Assembly (NCBI RefSeq): GCF_016765655.2 | Contig: NZ_CP086106.1 | Span: forward strand, 4,329,001-4,393,000 | Direction of reading: 5' to 3' | Source: Skermanella mucosa | GTDB lineage: Bacteria > Pseudomonadota > Alphaproteobacteria > Azospirillales > Azospirillaceae | Length of the DNA stretch: 64,000 bases | Part shown: positions 34,090-43,880 of the stretch, piece after piece | Position numbering within the stretch: the stretch's first letter is position 1 | How the letters are laid out: each line of letters opens with the position of its first letter | Notes under the pieces: generated by a model | The model's input: only the letters and a program-made list of their open reading frames with translations | Databases searched by the model: none | Told to the model about the DNA's origin: nothing | Program-made: the position numbers and the translations under genes

Positions 34090-34983
34090 CTACCGGTAGG
34101 CCGAGCCGTCCTCCGCGCGGGCGGGATGGTCCAGGTACTTGCCCTGCCGGGGCACGGCGACGCGGTCGAACTCCTCCGCCAGGCGGTAGAGGGCGGTGCG
34201 CATCTCCGGCCCTTTCATGGGTTCGCCGTGGCCGGTGACGACCAAGTCGGGATCGAGGGCGGCGAGTTTGGCGACGGACTGCTTCGCCTTGTCCCATTCC
34301 ACGGTGTAATAGGTCGGCGGGCCGTGCATCTCCGCCCGCTGGACCGCGACGGCGTAGGCGGACTCCTGCCCCGTCGTCACGAAGGCGTCGCCGGCGACGA
34401 TGGTGCGGTCGGCCTCGCGCCAGAGCGACACGTGGCCGACGCTGTGGCCGGGCGTGTGGAGCCAGCGCCAGCCGGGCATTTCAGGGATCGTGCCGTCTTC
34501 CGGGAAGGCCCGGAGCCGGCTGCCGACATCGACAGGGCCGCGCGGGTAGAAGCGCGCCAGGGCCGCCATGGCACCGCCGCCGACGGAGGGGTCCCCCGGC
34601 GGGTACGAGGCCCTGCCGTTCAGGTAGGGATGTTCGAGCGGGTGGGCGTAGACGGGGGCGTCCCACTCCTCCGCCAGATCCTCCAGCGCGCCGATATGGT
34701 CGAAATGGCCGTGGGTCATGACGATCGCCGAGGGCCGGGCGCCGGGGCCGAACCGCTCCGCGGCGGCCTCCGTGATCATGCCCTTGGTCCCCGGTATGCC
34801 GGCATCGACCAGGACCCACTGGCGGTCGCCGGCCCCGGGACGGCCCCAGAAGACGACGTTGACGATGCCCAGCCGGCGATAGGCCAGGTCGGGGGCGATC
34901 TGGTGGGTCTTGTCGCCGCGCGCGGCGTCCAGTTCGGGATCGACCGCGCTGGCGCCCGGGGACAGGGGGATCTGTTCTGCCAT
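34090..34983 (-). CDS. MBL-fold metallo-hydrolase
   Basis: 297 residues. The zinc-binding motif THGHFDHIGAL is near residue 105, with LHTPGHSVGHVSLW (third ligand His), VAGDAFVT (bridging Asp) and VVTGHGEP (last His) in proper order. This is the glyoxalase II/lactonase branch of the metallo-beta-lactamase fold. ATG at 34983 gives the shortest reasonable N-terminus. Substrate unknown; the N-terminal 40 residues are not part of the core. No partner gene is evident. Confidence 0.88.
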   Translation of the reverse strand: MAEQIPLSPGASAVDPELDAARGDKTHQIAPDLAYRRLGIVNVVFWGRPGAGDRQWVLVDAGIPGTKGMITEAAAERFGPGARPSAIVMTHGHFDHIGALEDLAEEWDAPVYAHPLEHPYLNGRASYPPGDPSVGGGAMAALARFYPRGPVDVGSRLRAFPEDGTIPEMPGWRWLHTPGHSVGHVSLWREADRTIVAGDAFVTTGQESAYAVAVQRAEMHGPPTYYTVEWDKAKQSVAKLAALDPDLVVTGHGEPMKGPEMRTALYRLAEEFDRVAVPRQGKYLDHPARAEDGSAYR

Positions 34984-35179
34984 CTCGGTGGTTTCCCGCC
35001 TCTGTTTTCCGGTGGTTGATCGTTGGGTTGTCTGAACCAACCGGCCGGTGTTTCGACCGTTCCCGGCGGGATATAGGAAAATTTCACACTTGGTTACCGA
35101 TAGGTCACGGCGGCCTTAACGAATCCTTCGTCCTTTCAGCATAGCCTTGCCCGGGAAGATTCCAGGATGGCTCCCCCAA

Positions 35180-36511
35180 ATGGCTTCTGCCTCCGCCGAG
35201 ACCAGCGAGATCCCCCGCGCTAAGCTCTCCCAACAGGAGCTGAACGCACTGACGAACCGGCACAAGGCATTCCTGAAGCGCCAGCCGGGAGGGACGCGCG
35301 CGATCTTCAAGATGCGCGACCTGTCGCACCTGGACCTCAGCGGCCTGGACCTGACCGATGCCGATTTCAGCGGGGCCAAGCTGTTCAGCGCCCGGTTGCT
35401 GGGCTGCAACCTGACCGGTGCAGACCTCTACGGCACCGACCTGCGCCTGGCGAACCTGACTGGCGCCACCCTGATGAAGACCGACCTGCGCGGCGCCTGC
35501 CTGCGCGGCGCCATCCTGAGCGAGGCCATGCTGATCGAGGCGGACCTGCGCGACGGGATGCTGGTCCATATGGGAAAATCGGGCGAGATGGCGTCGGTCA
35601 ACCAGGAGGCGGTCAAGCTGACGACGGAGCTGACCTGCGCGATCATGCGCGGGGCCAACCTGTCGCGCGCCCGGGTGTCCAACGCGTTCGTGATGCAGAC
35701 CGATATGACCGACGCGGTCATGCGCGGCACCAAGTTCGTCCGGGCCAACCTGACCAATTCCGACCTGACCGGGGCGGACCTGCAAGGGGCCGACCTGACC
35801 GGGGCCAACCTGACCGGCGCCCGGCTGACCGGCGCCATCCTGTCCGGGGCCGTGATCGACAGCGCGCGGCTGGTGAACGCCGTCCTGATCGGCGCCATCC
35901 TGGACGATGCGCAGCGCCGCGCGCCCGAGTTGGCCGGAGCGGTGGTGGCCAAGGATTTCGCCGCGCTGGGCCGCACCCTGCCCGAGATCGCGGCCGGCCA
36001 CGCCGCCTGGATGGACAGCGGGGGCAAGGAGGGGCACCGCGCCGACCTGTCGGGCTATGAACTGACCGGGTTCGACCTGCGGGGCTTGAACCTGTCGGCC
36101 GCGGTGCTGCAGGGCGCCACCCTGGTCAAGGCCGACATGAGTTCCGCCGTGCTCGCCATGGCCGACATGTCGCTTTGCGACCTGCGCCGGATCAACCTGT
36201 CGAACGCCGACCTGCGCGGCGCGAACCTGGAGCGGGCGACCCTGACCGGGGCCGACCTGCGCGGCGCCAAGCTGAACCCCGTGCATATCCAGAGCGGCAG
36301 CGGCCATGTCTGGCGCGCCAACCTGCACCGGGTCCGGCTGGAAGGGGCCAATCTCCAGGGTGCCGACCTGCGCAAGGCCAACCTGACAGACGCTGTGCTG
36401 TCGCGCGCCGACCTGCGCGGGGCCGACCTGCGGGAAACCAACCTGACCGGAGCCGACCTGAAGGGCGCCCGGCTGGAGGGCGCCGACCTGGCCGGTGCCA
36501 CGGGCGCCTGA
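35180..36511 (+). CDS. Pentapeptide-repeat protein
   Basis: About 443 residues, nearly all pentapeptide repeats of A(D/N)LxX type forming right-handed quadrilateral beta-helices. One block runs from about 45 to 110 (LDLSGLDLTDADFSGAKLF), another from about 155 to 235 (SDLTGADLQGADLTGANLTG), and a third from about 300 to the end (ADLRGANLERATLTGADLRG). A non-repeat spacer (about 240-290) separates them. An N-terminal region of about 40 residues is helical. Function unknown; DNA-gyrase protection is known only for some members. The start is uncertain: TTG at 35147 is in frame. Confidence 0.88.
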   Translation: MASASAETSEIPRAKLSQQELNALTNRHKAFLKRQPGGTRAIFKMRDLSHLDLSGLDLTDADFSGAKLFSARLLGCNLTGADLYGTDLRLANLTGATLMKTDLRGACLRGAILSEAMLIEADLRDGMLVHMGKSGEMASVNQEAVKLTTELTCAIMRGANLSRARVSNAFVMQTDMTDAVMRGTKFVRANLTNSDLTGADLQGADLTGANLTGARLTGAILSGAVIDSARLVNAVLIGAILDDAQRRAPELAGAVVAKDFAALGRTLPEIAAGHAAWMDSGGKEGHRADLSGYELTGFDLRGLNLSAAVLQGATLVKADMSSAVLAMADMSLCDLRRINLSNADLRGANLERATLTGADLRGAKLNPVHIQSGSGHVWRANLHRVRLEGANLQGADLRKANLTDAVLSRADLRGADLRETNLTGADLKGARLEGADLAGATGA

Positions 36512-36541
36512 CGGCCGGGTTCGTCCCGGCCGGGTTCCGCC

Positions 36542-37906
36542 TCAGTAGGAGAATTCGGCGTAGACGCGGTCGATGTCGCCCTGCCATTCGCCATGGTAGC
36601 GGTTCAGCAGGATCGTCGCGGGGGTCTGGCCGGTCTCGGCCACTTCCAGCAGGGTATTGATGAAGTGGGTCTCGTCGTCGCCCCAGCGGTCGTTGCGGGC
36701 GCGCCGCCGCAGGCCTTCCCCGGCGATACGCAGGACTTCCGCCGCGACCTCGCGCAGGGAACGGCCGCGGTGGGTGGCGTCCAGGGCGAGGCGCGGCACC
36801 TCGGCGCGGAGATGGGCGCGCTCCTCCGCCGTCCAGTCCTTGACCAAGTCCCAGGCGGCGTCCAGGGCGGTGTCGTCGTAGAGCAGCCCGACCCACAGGG
36901 CCGGCAGGGCGCACAGGCCGCGCCACGGGCCGCCGTCGGCGCCGCGCATCTCCAGGTAGCGCTTGAGGCGGACTTCCGGGAACAGCGTGGTCAGGTGGTC
37001 GGCCCAGTCGGTCATCAGGGGCAGCTCGCCCGGCAGCGCCGGCAGGCGGCCCTGGAGGAAGTCGCGGAAGCTCTGGCCGGAGGCGTCGATGTATTTCCCG
37101 TCGCGGTAGACGAAGTACATCGGCACGTCGAGGGCGTAATCGACATATTGCTGGAAACCGAACCCCTCCTCGAACACGAACGGCAGGTCGCCGCAGCGGT
37201 CGGGGTCGGTGTCGGTCCAGATGTGGCTCCGGAAGCTCTGGAAGCCGTTGGGCCGTCCCTCGGTGAAGGGCGAGTTGGCGAACAACGCCGTCGCGATCGG
37301 CTGGAGCGCGAGGCTGACGCGGAACTTCTTCACCATGTCGGCCTCGGACCCGAAGTCCAGGTTCACCTGCACGGTGCAGGTCCGCATCATCATGTCGAGG
37401 CCCAGCGTACCGCGCTTCGGCATGTATTCCCGCATGATCTTGTAGCGGCCCTTGGGCATCCACGGGATTTCGTCCCGCTTCCATTTCGGGTTGAAGCCCA
37501 GCCCGATCATGCCGATGCCCAGCTCGCGGCCGACCTGCTTGACCTGGTCCAGGTGCTCGTGGACCTCGGCGCAGGTGTCGTGCAGGGTCTCCAGCGGGGC
37601 GCCGGACAGTTCCACCTGGCCGCCCGGCTCCAGGCTGATGTTGCAGGAGCCGCAGGTCAGCGCGATGACGTTGTCGCCCTCGCGCACGGGTTCCCAGCCG
37701 AAGCGGGTCATCCGGTCGAGCAGCTCGCCGATGCCGTCCGGCCCGTCATAGGGCAGCGGGCGCAGGTCGCTGGTGCGGTACGCGAATTTCTCGTGCTCGG
37801 TCCCGATGCGCCAGTCGGACGCGGGCTTGCTGCCCTGCTCGAGATGGCTCACCAGACTGCGCGGGTCGGAGATCGGTTCGCCGCGGGACTTCGGAGGGGC
37901 GGACAT
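36542..37906 (-). CDS. gshA: Glutamate-cysteine ligase
   Basis: 454 residues, the first step of glutathione synthesis. It belongs to the plant/alphaproteobacterial GshA branch: [71 protein letters not shown] and [17 protein letters not shown] are present, with a C-terminal [20 protein letters not shown]. The ATG at 37906 follows AGG; an upstream TTG would add 5 residues. It lies 11 bp after rsmE on the same strand. Confidence 0.96.
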   Translation of the reverse strand: MSAPPKSRGEPISDPRSLVSHLEQGSKPASDWRIGTEHEKFAYRTSDLRPLPYDGPDGIGELLDRMTRFGWEPVREGDNVIALTCGSCNISLEPGGQVELSGAPLETLHDTCAEVHEHLDQVKQVGRELGIGMIGLGFNPKWKRDEIPWMPKGRYKIMREYMPKRGTLGLDMMMRTCTVQVNLDFGSEADMVKKFRVSLALQPIATALFANSPFTEGRPNGFQSFRSHIWTDTDPDRCGDLPFVFEEGFGFQQYVDYALDVPMYFVYRDGKYIDASGQSFRDFLQGRLPALPGELPLMTDWADHLTTLFPEVRLKRYLEMRGADGGPWRGLCALPALWVGLLYDDTALDAAWDLVKDWTAEERAHLRAEVPRLALDATHRGRSLREVAAEVLRIAGEGLRRRARNDRWGDDETHFINTLLEVAETGQTPATILLNRYHGEWQGDIDRVYAEFSY

Positions 37907-37917
37907 GGGATGCCTGA

Positions 37918-38730
37918 TCAACCTGGTTCTTGGTTTCGGGACGCCGGGGAACGGAACGGGGGACGCACGTCGGCGCCGCCTGCCGCCCAGTCCCCGGCCA
38001 GGGCCTGCCAGCAGGCGAGCGCGGCGAGCGCCGCCGTGTCGGCACGCAGGATCCTTGGCCCCAGCCCGACCGGAACAACAAATGGCAGTTTCAGCAACCC
38101 GTCAAGCTCATCCTTGGCGAAGCCCCCTTCCGGACCGGTCAGGATCGCCGCCGGGCCGGGCGCCAACTCCGCGACGGCGCTGGCGATCGGCCTTGCCGGC
38201 CCGGCTTCGGCGCATAGCAGGATCACGCGTTCCGCCGGCCAGTCGCGCATCGCCTGGTCGAGCCGCGCCGGCTCCCTCAGCTCCGGCACGGTCAGGCGCT
38301 CGCACTGCTCCGCCGCCTCGATCGCGTTGGCGCGCAGCCGGTCGACATTGACGCGGGCGACATCGGTGTGGCGGGTCAGCACCGGCCAGACCAGGGAGGC
38401 GCCGAGTTCGGCCGCCTTCTCCGCGACGAAATCGATACGCGCGCGCTTGATCGGGGCGAACAGCAGCCACAGGTCCGGCTCGGGCGCCTGGGGCCGGCGC
38501 CGCGACTCCACCGCAAGGCTGCACCAGCCTTTGCCGAAGCCGTCGATTCGGGCGCCCCATTCGCCGTCGCGGCCGTTGAACAGCGCGACCCGGTCGCCGC
38601 GGTCGAGCCGGAGCACGTGGCGCAGGTAATGCGCCCGCTCGTGGTCGAGGCCCACGGTGGCGCCGGCGGACAGGGGCTCCCCGACATAGAGGCGGGTCCG
38701 CGGCGGTTCGCGGTCGGTATCGGTCTCCAT
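37918..38730 (-). CDS. rsmE: 16S rRNA m3U1498 methyltransferase
   Basis: About 270-residue SPOUT enzyme. N-terminal PUA-like domain ([40 protein letters not shown]) and C-terminal knot: [17 protein letters not shown] and [18 protein letters not shown], the SAM-binding signature of RsmE. ATG at 38730 has GGAG 3 nt upstream; another ATG three codons earlier is possible. Short intergenic gap to gshA, so probably co-transcribed. Confidence 0.95.
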   Translation of the reverse strand: METDTDREPPRTRLYVGEPLSAGATVGLDHERAHYLRHVLRLDRGDRVALFNGRDGEWGARIDGFGKGWCSLAVESRRRPQAPEPDLWLLFAPIKRARIDFVAEKAAELGASLVWPVLTRHTDVARVNVDRLRANAIEAAEQCERLTVPELREPARLDQAMRDWPAERVILLCAEAGPARPIASAVAELAPGPAAILTGPEGGFAKDELDGLLKLPFVVPVGLGPRILRADTAALAALACWQALAGDWAAGGADVRPPFRSPASRNQEPG

Positions 38731-38788
38731 GGTCTCCATCGATGGCGGCGAAAAAAACAGGTATTGCGGGAATCAGGTTCTGCGGGAT

Positions 38789-39667
38789 TCAGGTTTCGAG
38801 GAAATCGAGCAAGGCCGCGGTGAACTCCTCCGGCCGCTCCTCGGGGATGTAGTGGCCGCAGTCGAGCGCCTGGCCGCGCACGTCCAGCGCCACTTCCCGC
38901 CAGGTCGCCAGCACGTCGAAGCAGCGGTCCATGGTGGCCCGCGCGCCCCACAGGGCGAGCAGCGGGCACGACACCTTGACTCCGGCGGCGCGGTCGGCGC
39001 GGTCGTGCTCCAGGTCGATCGTCGCCGCGGCGCGGTAGTCCTCGCACATGGCGTGGATCGCGGCGGGGTTGCGGAAGCAGCGGATATACTCGGCCATCGC
39101 CTCCGGCGTGAAGTGGGCGGTGCCGACGCTCCACATATTGGTCTTGCGCCGCAGGTAGAATTCCGGGTCCAGGCCGATCATGTGCTCCGGCAGGGGGTGG
39201 GGCTGGATCAGGAAGAACCAGTGGTAGTAGGCGGTGGCGAGCTGCTGGTCGACGCTCTGGAAGGTGGTCAGCGTCGGCACGATGTCGAGCACCGCCAGCC
39301 GCCGGACCCGGGCGGCATGGTCGATCGCCATGCGGTGGGCGACCCGCCCGCCCCGATCGTGGCCGACCACCTGGAACCGCTCGAACCCCAGGATCCGCAT
39401 GACCTCCACCTGGTCGCGCGCCATCTCCCGCTTGGAATAGGAGGAATGGTCGTCCGTGGTCGGCACCTTCTCGCTGTCGCCGTAGCCGCGCAGGTCGGTC
39501 GCCACGACCGTGAACCGTTCGGCCAGCGCACCCGCCACCTTGTGCCAGATCACGTGACTTTGCGGAAAGCCGTGCAGCAGCAGCAGGGGCGGACCGTCCC
39601 CGCCGACGACGAGGTTGATCTCGGCGCCGCTGGTTGCGATGCGCCGGCGCGTGAATCCTTCGAACAT
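38789..39667 (-). CDS. Alpha/beta hydrolase, haloacetate-dehalogenase-like
   Basis: 292 residues. Oxyanion motif LLLLHGFPQSHVIWHKVAG near 30; nucleophile elbow VVGHDRGGRVAHRMAIDH, where the nucleophile is Asp as in fluoroacetate and haloacetate dehalogenases; then the acid and His (DCGHYIPEERPEEF). The active-site pair expected in those enzymes, FPQ and DRG(G/A)R, is present. ATG at 39667 with GGGAG upstream. Whether it dehalogenates or hydrolyses epoxides or esters cannot be told from sequence alone. Confidence 0.88.
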   Translation of the reverse strand: MFEGFTRRRIATSGAEINLVVGGDGPPLLLLHGFPQSHVIWHKVAGALAERFTVVATDLRGYGDSEKVPTTDDHSSYSKREMARDQVEVMRILGFERFQVVGHDRGGRVAHRMAIDHAARVRRLAVLDIVPTLTTFQSVDQQLATAYYHWFFLIQPHPLPEHMIGLDPEFYLRRKTNMWSVGTAHFTPEAMAEYIRCFRNPAAIHAMCEDYRAAATIDLEHDRADRAAGVKVSCPLLALWGARATMDRCFDVLATWREVALDVRGQALDCGHYIPEERPEEFTAALLDFLET

Positions 39668-39944
39668 CCCGTCGTCTCCCGATGCTTCGTAGTCCCGGAG
39701 CGGGCTTCCCGTTCCCGGAGCGGCACCGCACTTTCCCATACCGCTTCGCCCGTTGTCTGCAAGATCCCGCGTTCAGGCCGGGTTCGGCGCAAAATGGTTA
39801 GGCCGGAAGCGGGGCCGCCGGGATGGAATCCCGACCCTCTTGCGGATGGGCTGACCACCCTCATAACCCTTAAGGAAGATTTAATTGATGTTAAATTCAG
39901 GTTAATTGATAGGGGTAGTCACCGCTTGGGCCGATCAGACCGAC
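39668..39944 (+). promoter_or_regulatory. AT-rich promoter region with direct repeats
   Basis: 277 bp. TTAATTGAT occurs at 39881-39889 and again at 39902-39910, exactly 21 bp apart (two helical turns), just upstream of the next gene. TTGATAGGGGTAG at 39906 has a counterpart TTGATAGGAGTAG at 41396 upstream of the paralogous gene, and (C)CTTAAG...TTTAATT is shared by both. This suggests a common regulator for the pair. Confidence 0.55.
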
Positions 39945-41318
39945 ATGACCGCTTCCATCAGTCCCGCCGCCATCCTGAACTTCGTCCGGGGAACCGGAAC
40001 CGCCGCCGGGTCCGGCGATCGCTTGCGCGAGGTCTACCGGCTGTCCGACGGCCTGGGCGACACGGCGATGCGCTCCACCCTGATGGAGGCGATGCGGTCC
40101 TGGCTGCGGGTCGAAAAGCCTCCCCGGCGGAACACCGCGCAGCGCCGATTCTGCGAACCGTTCGAGGAACTGCTGTGCGGCCCCGTCGGGCGACAGCGTC
40201 AGCCGTTCCAGATCCCCCGGCCGGTCGTGGCGCCGTTGTGGGACATGATCCTGCGCGAGGCCGGCGTGGATGAACCCGCCGACGCGGAGAGCTGCCACGG
40301 GGCTTTGCGCGCGGCCCTCGACCGGGCCAAGGCCGACCCGGCGTTCGCCCGGAAGCAGGCCCGCGCCCACCCCGATTTCTGGGAGATCGCGGCCGAGATC
40401 GACTGCGCCATCCAGGTCCGCGAGCCCGTGCTGGCCATGCGCCGCCTGCTGGCCGGCGCGGTGCCGGATCGCCCCGACCCGGCCGTCGTGGCGACGCTCG
40501 GCCGGATCGTCTCCGAGCTGGGCGACCAGGACCGCAGGAAGGCCGACCTGTTCCTGATGCTGCTGGCCCGGCATCCGGAGACGGGACGGTCGGCCCTGGA
40601 CCTGATCGACGCCCTGGCGCGGCGACCGGGGGCCGCCATCCCCGCCGGAACCCTGGAGACCGTCTACGCCTCCGCGATCGGAGACCTGCACGCCGGTGCG
40701 AAGGCGGCGTTCGACGGCAGCCCGGGAACGGCCGACCTGAACAAGGCCCTGGACCGCATCGAACCGGCCGCGCACCACCTGACCGGCCTGAAGGCCAGCG
40801 CCGGCGGCCGGCTGCCGCGCAACGCGGCCCGGCTCCAGCGCCTGGAGGCCGAGCTTCACGATCTGCTGAACGACCGTTTCCTGGGCGAAGTCGCGGCGCG
40901 GACGGACGAGCATGCCCGGGTTCTCGCCGATCTCGGCGCCGGAGGGAATGCCGGACCGGCTCCGGACCGGCGGGCCTTCGGCCAGGCCCTGTCGGCGCTC
41001 GCCCGAAGCAGGCAGATGTTCAAGGCGCTGGGCCGACTGGACGCGTACCGGCGCGAGGTCGAGACGGTCCAGGCACAGGTTTCCCGCGACCTGGGCTCGC
41101 TCGCGGACAGGGCTGCCACGGCCGACGCGGGGACGAGGCGCTCCGCCCTGGAGGCGACCGTCACGACCGTCCACGCGCTGGAGCGGATCTGCCCCGGCGA
41201 GGCGCTGATGCCGCTGCTGGCGGATGGCTTCTCCAAGCTCGGCGCCGACGGAACCGGCGACCTGATGATCGACCTGATCCGCCACATGAATCCCGCCCCC
41301 GGTCCGGCAACACGGTGA
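39945..41318 (+). CDS. Helical protein of unknown function, paralogue 1
   Basis: 457 residues, mostly alpha-helix, no signal peptide or membrane segment. Characteristic segments: RRFCEPFEELLCGPVG, FQIPRPVVAPLWDMIL, AHPDFWEIAAEIDCAIQ, RKADLFLMLLARHPETGRSALDLIDALA, and ALSALARSRQMFKALGRLDAYRREVE. All of these recur in the next gene at about the same spacing, so the two are tandem duplicates that have diverged. No known domain is recognised. ATG at 39945 chosen; codon usage supports coding from there. Confidence 0.75.
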   Translation: MTASISPAAILNFVRGTGTAAGSGDRLREVYRLSDGLGDTAMRSTLMEAMRSWLRVEKPPRRNTAQRRFCEPFEELLCGPVGRQRQPFQIPRPVVAPLWDMILREAGVDEPADAESCHGALRAALDRAKADPAFARKQARAHPDFWEIAAEIDCAIQVREPVLAMRRLLAGAVPDRPDPAVVATLGRIVSELGDQDRRKADLFLMLLARHPETGRSALDLIDALARRPGAAIPAGTLETVYASAIGDLHAGAKAAFDGSPGTADLNKALDRIEPAAHHLTGLKASAGGRLPRNAARLQRLEAELHDLLNDRFLGEVAARTDEHARVLADLGAGGNAGPAPDRRAFGQALSALARSRQMFKALGRLDAYRREVETVQAQVSRDLGSLADRAATADAGTRRSALEATVTTVHALERICPGEALMPLLADGFSKLGADGTGDLMIDLIRHMNPAPGPATR

Positions 41319-41380
41319 ATACCTCTTAATGGGGTGCGTTCATACCTCTTAAGTAAAGTTTAATTCGATCGATTTGGGGT

Positions 41381-41408
41381 CTATTGATACGGCTATTGAT
41401 AGGAGTAG
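41381..41408 (+). promoter_or_regulatory. Direct repeats upstream of the second paralogue
   Basis: CTATTGATA at 41381-41389 and again at 41393-41401 (12 bp apart), running into TTGATAGGAGTAG, which matches TTGATAGGGGTAG in front of the first paralogue. It is probably part of a promoter or operator shared by the two genes. Confidence 0.5.
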
Positions 41409-41474
41409 ACGGATCGCCGGTCGGCGGTGCGGCGGCCTCCGGTTTACAACCCCGTACCCAGGCAGGGCTCGACC

Positions 41475-42710
41475 ATGGCGCTGATTTCGTACCGGACGCT
41501 GTCAGTCTCATGCCGCCGCACCGCCGACGAGCCCTGGTCGGTCGAACCCCGCCCCATGGCGAACGAGATCCGTGCGGCGCTTCGCGATCCGGTGCCGACC
41601 TTGCCCCGGTGGCGCGAGCGTAGCCGCCGTCCCTCGGAGCTGCGCCGCTTCTGCGAGCCGTTCGCCGATCTGCTGTGCGATGCGGTTCCGCCGCGACGCC
41701 GGGTCGGCCAGATCCCGCGGTCGGTGCTGCGCCCGCTATGGACGCTCCTGGTGGCCGAACGGGCCATGGACCGGCGCGGGCGCTGCGCCTCGGGCGGGGA
41801 GATCGGGGCGGTCGAGATCGCGGGGCTGATCCACCGCGCCGGCCGGCAGCCCGACTTCGCCGAGCGGGCCGCGTCCGCCCATCCCGATTTCTGGAACATC
41901 GTCGACGACATCCGGGCGGCGCTGATCCTGAACGACCGCGTCCACGACGCCCGCGCGCACCTGGCGGCGGCGGCCGCGACGGGCCAGTGCCCCCACTGGC
42001 TGCTCGACCATCTGGCGGCATCCGTCGCCGGGCTGTCGGCGGCCGATCCGAAGGCGGCCGACCTGTTCGTCATGCTGGTGGCCCGGCACCGGCCGGTCGC
42101 CCGGACCGCCCTGGAGATGCTGGACCGGCTGGCCGACCGGCAGGAGACCCGGATGCATGTGGCGGGCCTGATCGACCGGCTGGCCGAGGACGTCCGCACC
42201 CGCGCCTACGCCGCCGTTCCGGAACGTGGCCCCGCCGACCCGTTGGCGCTGGAGGCGGCGGTGCGCGACCTGACGGCGCTCAAGCTGAGCGCCGGCCAGC
42301 TGGCCCATGCGTCGGCCGCGTTCGACGCGCTCGAAGCGGACCTGCGCGCCCTGCTGGGCGGCCGGTTCCTGGCCGGGATCGCCGAGCGCATCTCCAGCCT
42401 GGTTCCGGCGGACAGGACCGACCTTCGCCACCCCGACATTCACCGGCTGCGGACCGCCTTGGCGGCGCTGGCCCGCAGCCGCCGCCTGTTCAAGGCCCTG
42501 GGCACCCTGCCCGTCTTCGAGCGGGCCGTGGACGGAGTGATCGAGGACGCCGCGGGCCGGCTCGCCGGGCTGGCGGCCGGGATCGACGATCTGCCGGCGG
42601 AGGAGCGACCCGCCGCCCGCGCCGTGATCGGGGACGCGCTCGGCGCGCTGCACCTGGTGGCGCCGCCGCCGGCCTTCCGCCGGGCGGCGGCGCGGGTCCT
42701 GCCGGCCTGA
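41475..42710 (+). CDS. Helical protein of unknown function, paralogue 2
   Basis: 411 residues, a diverged duplicate of the gene at 39945. Matching blocks: RRFCEPFADLLCDAVP, GQIPRSVLRPLWTLLVAE, AHPDFWNIVDDIRAALI, KAADLFVMLVARHRPVARTALEMLDRLA, ALAALARSRRLFKALGTLPVFERAVD. Two conserved Cys in the FCEPF...LLC motif are kept. ATG at 41475 chosen; in-frame sequence upstream has no good site. Function unknown. Confidence 0.75.
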   Translation: MALISYRTLSVSCRRTADEPWSVEPRPMANEIRAALRDPVPTLPRWRERSRRPSELRRFCEPFADLLCDAVPPRRRVGQIPRSVLRPLWTLLVAERAMDRRGRCASGGEIGAVEIAGLIHRAGRQPDFAERAASAHPDFWNIVDDIRAALILNDRVHDARAHLAAAAATGQCPHWLLDHLAASVAGLSAADPKAADLFVMLVARHRPVARTALEMLDRLADRQETRMHVAGLIDRLAEDVRTRAYAAVPERGPADPLALEAAVRDLTALKLSAGQLAHASAAFDALEADLRALLGGRFLAGIAERISSLVPADRTDLRHPDIHRLRTALAALARSRRLFKALGTLPVFERAVDGVIEDAAGRLAGLAAGIDDLPAEERPAARAVIGDALGALHLVAPPPAFRRAAARVLPA

Positions 42711-42741
42711 CCCCGGACCCGGCCCGGCATGATGGCCCGGC

Positions 42742-43005
42742 TCAGTCGTAATCGGTGTCCTGAGCCATCTCGTCCGCCAGTTCGCCCGCGAGTTCGGCGA
42801 AAAGTTGGGCATCGACGTCCAGTCCCTGCTCCTCGCAGATCCGCACGAAGACACGGTATGCGTGCAGGATCGCCACGTCCAGCACCGCCTCGTCGCCGTC
42901 CTCGCTGTGCCGGTCGGTGATCTCCCGCTCGCGCAGCGTCCCCACGATGTCGTGCTGGGCCGCCTGGAGAACCGCTTCCATTGCACGCCTGTGGAGATTG
43001 GACAT
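42742..43005 (-). CDS. Small acidic hypothetical protein
   Basis: 87 residues, helical and acidic: MSNLHRRAMEAVLQAAQHDI, ITDRHSEDGDEAVLDVAILH, and a final FAELAGELADEMAQDTDYD. No recognised family. GAGG lies 8 nt before the ATG. Directly upstream, a 14-bp tandem repeat covers positions about -14 to -41 relative to the start. Confidence 0.65.
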   Translation of the reverse strand: MSNLHRRAMEAVLQAAQHDIVGTLREREITDRHSEDGDEAVLDVAILHAYRVFVRICEEQGLDVDAQLFAELAGELADEMAQDTDYD

Positions 43006-43018
43006 TTCAGTTTTCCTC

Positions 43019-43046
43019 GTCGCAAGTGTTGGGTCGCAAATGTTGG
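43019..43046. repeat. Tandem 14-bp repeat upstream of a small minus-strand gene
   Basis: GTCGCAAGTGTTGG then GTCGCAAATGTTGG, one mismatch, immediately upstream of the ribosome binding site of the gene at 43005. It may be a regulator site or slippage. Confidence 0.55.
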
Positions 43047-43304
43047 TCCGGCTCCCGCCCCGCCGCCTGTCGCCTCGTCGGCGAAGCATCGGGGGTCGAA
43101 AGCGGTAACCGTCATAGCAGTTCGGCGTTCACCGCGCTCCCGTCGATTTCGCGAGGGAAGGAGGCCGACGCGCCGGCTTCGGCCTCCGGAGGCGTGGAAG
43201 TTCCCGATTTCATGCCTCCGGAACGCCGAGCGCACATTGCTACGGCCTCTCCGACCTGATAGGTTCCGCGCTTTCCAAAGCAGCGTCAGCGACGGTCAAA
43301 TACC

Positions 43305-43871
43305 ATGAAGGTCAACGCCAACCAGATGCGTCCGGGCCATGTCCTGGAGCATAATGGCAAGCTGATGGTGGTCCTGAAGACCGCCATCGTGCAGCCCGGC
43401 AAGGGCGGCGCGTTCATCCAGCTCGAGATGAAGGATGTCCGCACCGGCAACAAGATGGTCGAGCGGTTCCGCACCCAGGAGACGGTCGAGCGCGCCAGGC
43501 TCGACGAGCACGAGATGCAGTTCCTGTTCGCCGAGGGTGACAACTACACCTTCATGGACAAGGAGAACTTCGAGCAGATCGTCATCCCGCGGGACATCAT
43601 CGGCGATCCCGCCGTGTTCCTCCAGGAAGGCATGTCGGTCACCGTGCAGACCCACGAAGGGTCCCCGCTCGGCGTCGAGCTGCCCGCCACCGTCACGCTG
43701 GAAGTGGTCGAGGCGGACCCCGTGGTGAAGGGCCAGACGGCCTCCTCCTCCTACAAGCCCGCCAAGATGGACAACGGCGAACGGGTCCTCGTCCCGCCGC
43801 ACATCGAGGCCGGCACCCGCATCGTCGTGAACACCAGCGACGGCACCTACCTGGAACGTGCGAAGGACTGA
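43305..43871 (+). CDS. efp: Elongation factor P
   Basis: 188 residues. MKVNANQMRPGHVLEHNGKL, the loop VQPGKGGAFIQ carrying the Lys (K33 region) that is modified in many bacteria, and the OB domains with GDNYTFMDKENFEQI and LPATVTLEVVEADPVVKGQTA are diagnostic. It rescues ribosomes at polyproline. Proline-rich proteins are frequent in this genome (for example 44868). The inositol phosphatase gene follows after 9 bp. Confidence 0.98.
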   Translation: MKVNANQMRPGHVLEHNGKLMVVLKTAIVQPGKGGAFIQLEMKDVRTGNKMVERFRTQETVERARLDEHEMQFLFAEGDNYTFMDKENFEQIVIPRDIIGDPAVFLQEGMSVTVQTHEGSPLGVELPATVTLEVVEADPVVKGQTASSSYKPAKMDNGERVLVPPHIEAGTRIVVNTSDGTYLERAKD

Positions 43872-43880
43872 CAACCCGTT

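Noticed and set aside
39880-39918. FNR box at TTAATTGAT repeats
   Set aside because: The half-sites are direct rather than inverted repeats and the TTGAT-N4-ATCAA pattern is absent.
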